From assembly GCA_026936105.1 (NCBI GenBank), contig JAIXKI010000033.1, forward strand, positions 1 through 64,000: a DNA stretch of 64,000 nucleotides, read 5' to 3'. Below the pieces are notes generated by a model, which saw only the letters and a program-made list of their open reading frames with translations, had not been told where the DNA came from and ran no database searches. This stretch comes from Chitinophagales bacterium (GTDB taxonomy: Bacteria; Bacteroidota; Bacteroidia; Chitinophagales; Chitinophagaceae). The position numbers were made by a program, and so were the translations under genes. Shown piece by piece: positions 61,479-64,000 of this stretch (position 1 is its first letter; every line of letters starts with the position of its first letter).

Positions 61479-63407
61479 ATGGCAAAGAAAACCACTTCAA
61501 TTGACCTTTCTGACAGTTTTGAAAAGATCCCGGTAAAGATCTTCCCTGACCTTAAACAAGGCTCAAAGTTTGTAGCACATCAGATCGCTGCAATGATACG
61601 GGCCAAACAAAAGAAAAATGAGAAATGCGTTTTGGGATTGGCCACCGGATCCACACCCAAATCCATGTATGCAGAACTGGTACGGATGCACAAAGAAGAA
61701 AAGCTGAGTTTTAAAAATGTGATCACATTTAATCTCGATGAATACTATCCGATAGACAATGATGCTTTGCAGAGTTACAACCGTTTCATGCACTTCAACC
61801 TTTTTGATCATATTGATATCAACCCGAAAAATATTCATATCCCCAACGGTGAGGTCAGAAAAGAAGATATCAAATCCCATTGCCGTGAATATGAAAAAAA
61901 GATAGAAGAAGCAGGGGGCATTGATCTTCAGATCCTCGGTATCGGTAACAATGGCCATATCGGCTTCAACGAACCGGGTTCTGCCATCTATTCAAAAACA
62001 AGGCTGATCACCCTGGACAACTCAACACGCATTGCCAATTCTTACGAGTTTGCCAATATTTCCGAAGTACCGAGGCTGGCCATCACCATGGGTATCGGCA
62101 CCATCATGAAAGCAAAAAAGATCATACTGATGGCATGGGGCGAGAACAAAGCCCCTGTTATGCAAAAAGCAGTGGAAGGCGACGATACAGAACATGTACC
62201 GGCTTCTTTGCTGCAAAATCATGACGATGTCACATTTGTTATAGATGAACTGGCAGCTTCACAACTGACCAGAATAAAATCCCCCTGGCTTACCGGCGAT
62301 TGCGAGTGGACACCAAAAATGATCAAGAAAGCTGTGGTCAATATGGCTTTGAAATTGAATAAACCGGTCTTAAGCCTCACCAATACTGATTACAACGAAT
62401 ACGGGTTGAGTGATCTTCTTGTAGAAAAGGGCGATGCCTATGAGATCAACCTGCAGGTATATTATATGCTTCGCGATTCGATAACGGGCTGGCCTGCCGG
62501 AAAGCCGAATGCAGTATTACCCGGCCATCCGGAACGCTCCGAACCCTATCCGAAAAGAGTGATCATTTTTTCTCCGCACCCAGATGATGATATCATCAGC
62601 ATGGGCGGAACTTTCCAGCGGTTGCACGACCAGGGGAATGACGTACATGTGGCATACCAGACATCGGGAAACATTGCAGTAACAGATGAATTTGTCACTC
62701 GGTTCCTGGACTTTGCCGTAGGTTTTGAAGAGATAGCCGGAATTAATACCGGAAAAGCCAGAAAGATACTGGATGAAGCCAGAAAATTTTTGTCAAAGAA
62801 AAAATCTAACCAGGTGGATACTCCAAAGATCCGTTCCATAAAAGGATTGATCCGGCGGGGTGAAGCTAAAGCAACCTGCCGTTATGTAGGTATTAAAGAA
62901 AGCAATATTCATTTTCTCAATCTTCCATTTTATGAAACAGGGACTATAGAAAAAAGACCAATGGGAGAAAAGGATATCAGGATCACAATGGAGCTGCTGA
63001 GAAAAATAAAACCACACCAGGTTTTTTGCGCAGGCGATCTGTCAGACCCGCATGGTACGCATAAGGTTTGCCTTGATATAACTCTGGAGGCTATGCGTAG
63101 GTTAAAAGAAGACGGCGATGAATGGATCAAAGACTGCTGGCTTTGGCTTTATAAAGGAGCCTGGCAGGAATGGAATATTGAAGAAATTGAAATGGCAATA
63201 CCTATGAGTCCGGACCAGGTGCTCAAGAAGAGGTTCGGAATTTTTATCCATCAGTCACAAAAAGACATGGTGCCCTTCCAGGGAAGCGATTCCAGGGAAT
63301 TCTGGCAGCGGGCAGAAGAACGTAATGCAAATACTGCTAATTTGTACGCCGCTTTAGGGCTTACCCACTATGCGGCGATGGAAGCTTTTGTACGTTGGTA
63401 TTATTAA
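61479..63407 (+). CDS. nagB: Glucosamine-6-phosphate deaminase fused to a PIG-L (LmbE-like) deacetylase domain
   Basis: 642 residues from the ATG at 61479 (a TTG one codon upstream is in frame). The N-terminal NagB domain (about 20-275) has LATGSTPKSMY, FNLDEYYPI (active-site Asp) and GIGNNGHIGFNEPGS (catalytic His and Glu), converting glucosamine-6-P to fructose-6-P and ammonia. From about residue 361 a PIG-L domain begins: VIIFSPHPDDDIISMGG, with a second histidine motif SDPHGTHKVC. PIG-L proteins remove N-acetyl groups with zinc. Such long NagB proteins are widespread in Bacteroidota and the second domain could supply an upstream deacetylation, but its substrate is not proven. Cytosolic. 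It follows the GH20 pair and completes an amino-sugar module. Confidence 0.93.
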   Translation: MAKKTTSIDLSDSFEKIPVKIFPDLKQGSKFVAHQIAAMIRAKQKKNEKCVLGLATGSTPKSMYAELVRMHKEEKLSFKNVITFNLDEYYPIDNDALQSYNRFMHFNLFDHIDINPKNIHIPNGEVRKEDIKSHCREYEKKIEEAGGIDLQILGIGNNGHIGFNEPGSAIYSKTRLITLDNSTRIANSYEFANISEVPRLAITMGIGTIMKAKKIILMAWGENKAPVMQKAVEGDDTEHVPASLLQNHDDVTFVIDELAASQLTRIKSPWLTGDCEWTPKMIKKAVVNMALKLNKPVLSLTNTDYNEYGLSDLLVEKGDAYEINLQVYYMLRDSITGWPAGKPNAVLPGHPERSEPYPKRVIIFSPHPDDDIISMGGTFQRLHDQGNDVHVAYQTSGNIAVTDEFVTRFLDFAVGFEEIAGINTGKARKILDEARKFLSKKKSNQVDTPKIRSIKGLIRRGEAKATCRYVGIKESNIHFLNLPFYETGTIEKRPMGEKDIRITMELLRKIKPHQVFCAGDLSDPHGTHKVCLDITLEAMRRLKEDGDEWIKDCWLWLYKGAWQEWNIEEIEMAIPMSPDQVLKKRFGIFIHQSQKDMVPFQGSDSREFWQRAEERNANTANLYAALGLTHYAAMEAFVRWYY

Positions 63408-63461
63408 CAGGAGATTGTTTTAAAATTTATTCAGTCGTTATTATCTTTAAAAAAAATAACT

Positions 63462-64000
63462 ATGGCACTATTCAAATCAAGTAATCCTGCCATGCAGGAA
63501 AAAGCTTTTGACGGAACGATATTTCAGGGGATGGCATCTTCTCAGGCCATGACGGTGAATGGTACGCTGAACCGCTTTGGCTTCCTGTTCCTGATGATGA
63601 TGGGCTCCTGCTTTTTTGCATGGACACAATTTTACAAGGGAAGCAATCCCATGCCCATGCTAATGATCGGCGTTTTCGGAGGCCTCATTGTGGCAATGGT
63701 CATCATCTTTAAAAGAAAATGGGCCCCCTATCTGGCGCCTGCTTACGCTTTGCTGGAAGGCCTTTTTGTGGGTGCTGTTTCCGCTTATTATGATTATACC
63801 TTCAAGACAAGTTATCCCGGATTGGTCATGCAGGCTGTCGGACTGACCCTGATCGTTGCCATGGTGATGTTCATGATCTACCGTTTCCGCATCATCCGGG
63901 TTACGGAAAAATTCAGAACGATCGTGATCATAGCTACGATCAGTATTGCCGTATTCTATTTTATACAATGGATCGCCTTCTTATTCCATGCCAACATCGG
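63462..64000 (+). CDS. Bax inhibitor-1/YccA family membrane protein (truncated by window edge)
   Basis: First 179 residues of an integral membrane protein, continuing past 64000. MALFKSSNPAMQEKAF and TVNGTLNRFGFLFLMMMGSCFFAW are the typical N-terminus of Bacteroidota BI-1 proteins. Further membrane helices follow: MLMIGVFGGLIVAMVIIF, APAYALLEGLFVGAVSAYY, and VMQAVGLTLIVAMVMFMIYRF. The EG(L/I)FVGAVS motif is diagnostic of the family. YccA-type members bind and inhibit membrane proteases. It starts 54 bases after the nagB stop on the same strand; TATCTTTA at 63442-63449 is one mismatch from the -7 box. Confidence 0.9.
   Translation, partial: MALFKSSNPAMQEKAFDGTIFQGMASSQAMTVNGTLNRFGFLFLMMMGSCFFAWTQFYKGSNPMPMLMIGVFGGLIVAMVIIFKRKWAPYLAPAYALLEGLFVGAVSAYYDYTFKTSYPGLVMQAVGLTLIVAMVMFMIYRFRIIRVTEKFRTIVIIATISIAVFYFIQWIAFLFHANI

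Overview
The window reads as chromosomal DNA of a member of the Bacteroidota, most likely Chitinophagaceae or a close relative. The reasons are TonB-dependent receptors that begin with a carboxypeptidase-regulatory-like domain, short signal peptides ending in AQ, lipoproteins with an SCKK-type lipobox, WG-repeat and DUF808 proteins, a BshB1-type deacetylase, weak Shine-Dalgarno sequences, and several copies of the phylum-specific -7 box TAnnTTTG. The genus assignment is inference. No tRNA, rRNA, CRISPR array, transposase or integrase gene was found.

Layout. 1-8.4 kb: a truncated TonB-dependent receptor, purC, and a heme/iron uptake operon on the minus strand (TonB receptor, hmuT, hmuU, hmuV). 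8.4-13 kb: the tRNA hydroxylation factor trhO, small membrane proteins and a penicillin-acylase-type hydrolase. 13.1-16.95 kb: a compact persulfide/sulfur operon (Crp/Fnr regulator, DUF2892 protein, metallo-beta-lactamase-rhodanese fusion, DUF6132 protein, two single-domain rhodaneses, small membrane protein, thioredoxin) that ends in a strong terminator. 17-19.3 kb: LemA, M48 protease and Pcm.

19.4-47.5 kb is an accessory region. It contains a secreted carbohydrate-enzyme cluster (two clear clan-A-like TIM barrels, a third less certain one, and a beta-helix protein), a WG-repeat protein, a 1604-residue DEDDh exonuclease-RecQ-UvrD fusion, assorted single genes (56-residue membrane protein, outer-membrane protein, lipoprotein, erythromycin-esterase-like protein, DUF808, a molybdopterin oxidoreductase fused to a cytochrome b), and a Crp/Fnr-linked YceI/NmrA/MFS/BshB1 gene set. 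Nine copies of a structured intergenic repeat lie between the gene blocks here. All are on the same strand, and none was seen in the flanking 19 kb or 16 kb. Pairs of similar repeats directly flank the helicase and the erythromycin-esterase-like gene, so the region looks like a string of one- or few-gene modules separated by repeats.

47.5-64 kb returns to ordinary content: phosphoglucomutase, a DUF2279 protein, a phosphoribosyltransferase, a membrane Fe-S protein, tandem CocE/NonD hydrolases, a decayed PIN-type toxin-antitoxin pair, and an amino-sugar module (two GH20 hexosaminidases and a NagB-PIG-L fusion). The last gene is a truncated Bax-inhibitor-1 family membrane protein.

How genes work together: the receptor brings heme or iron across the outer membrane for HmuTUV. 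The MBL-rhodanese/rhodanese/thioredoxin set would handle persulfide sulfur. The GH20 enzymes release GlcNAc that NagB-PIG-L can process after uptake and phosphorylation by genes elsewhere. Assignments rest on reading motifs by eye; no database search was run.
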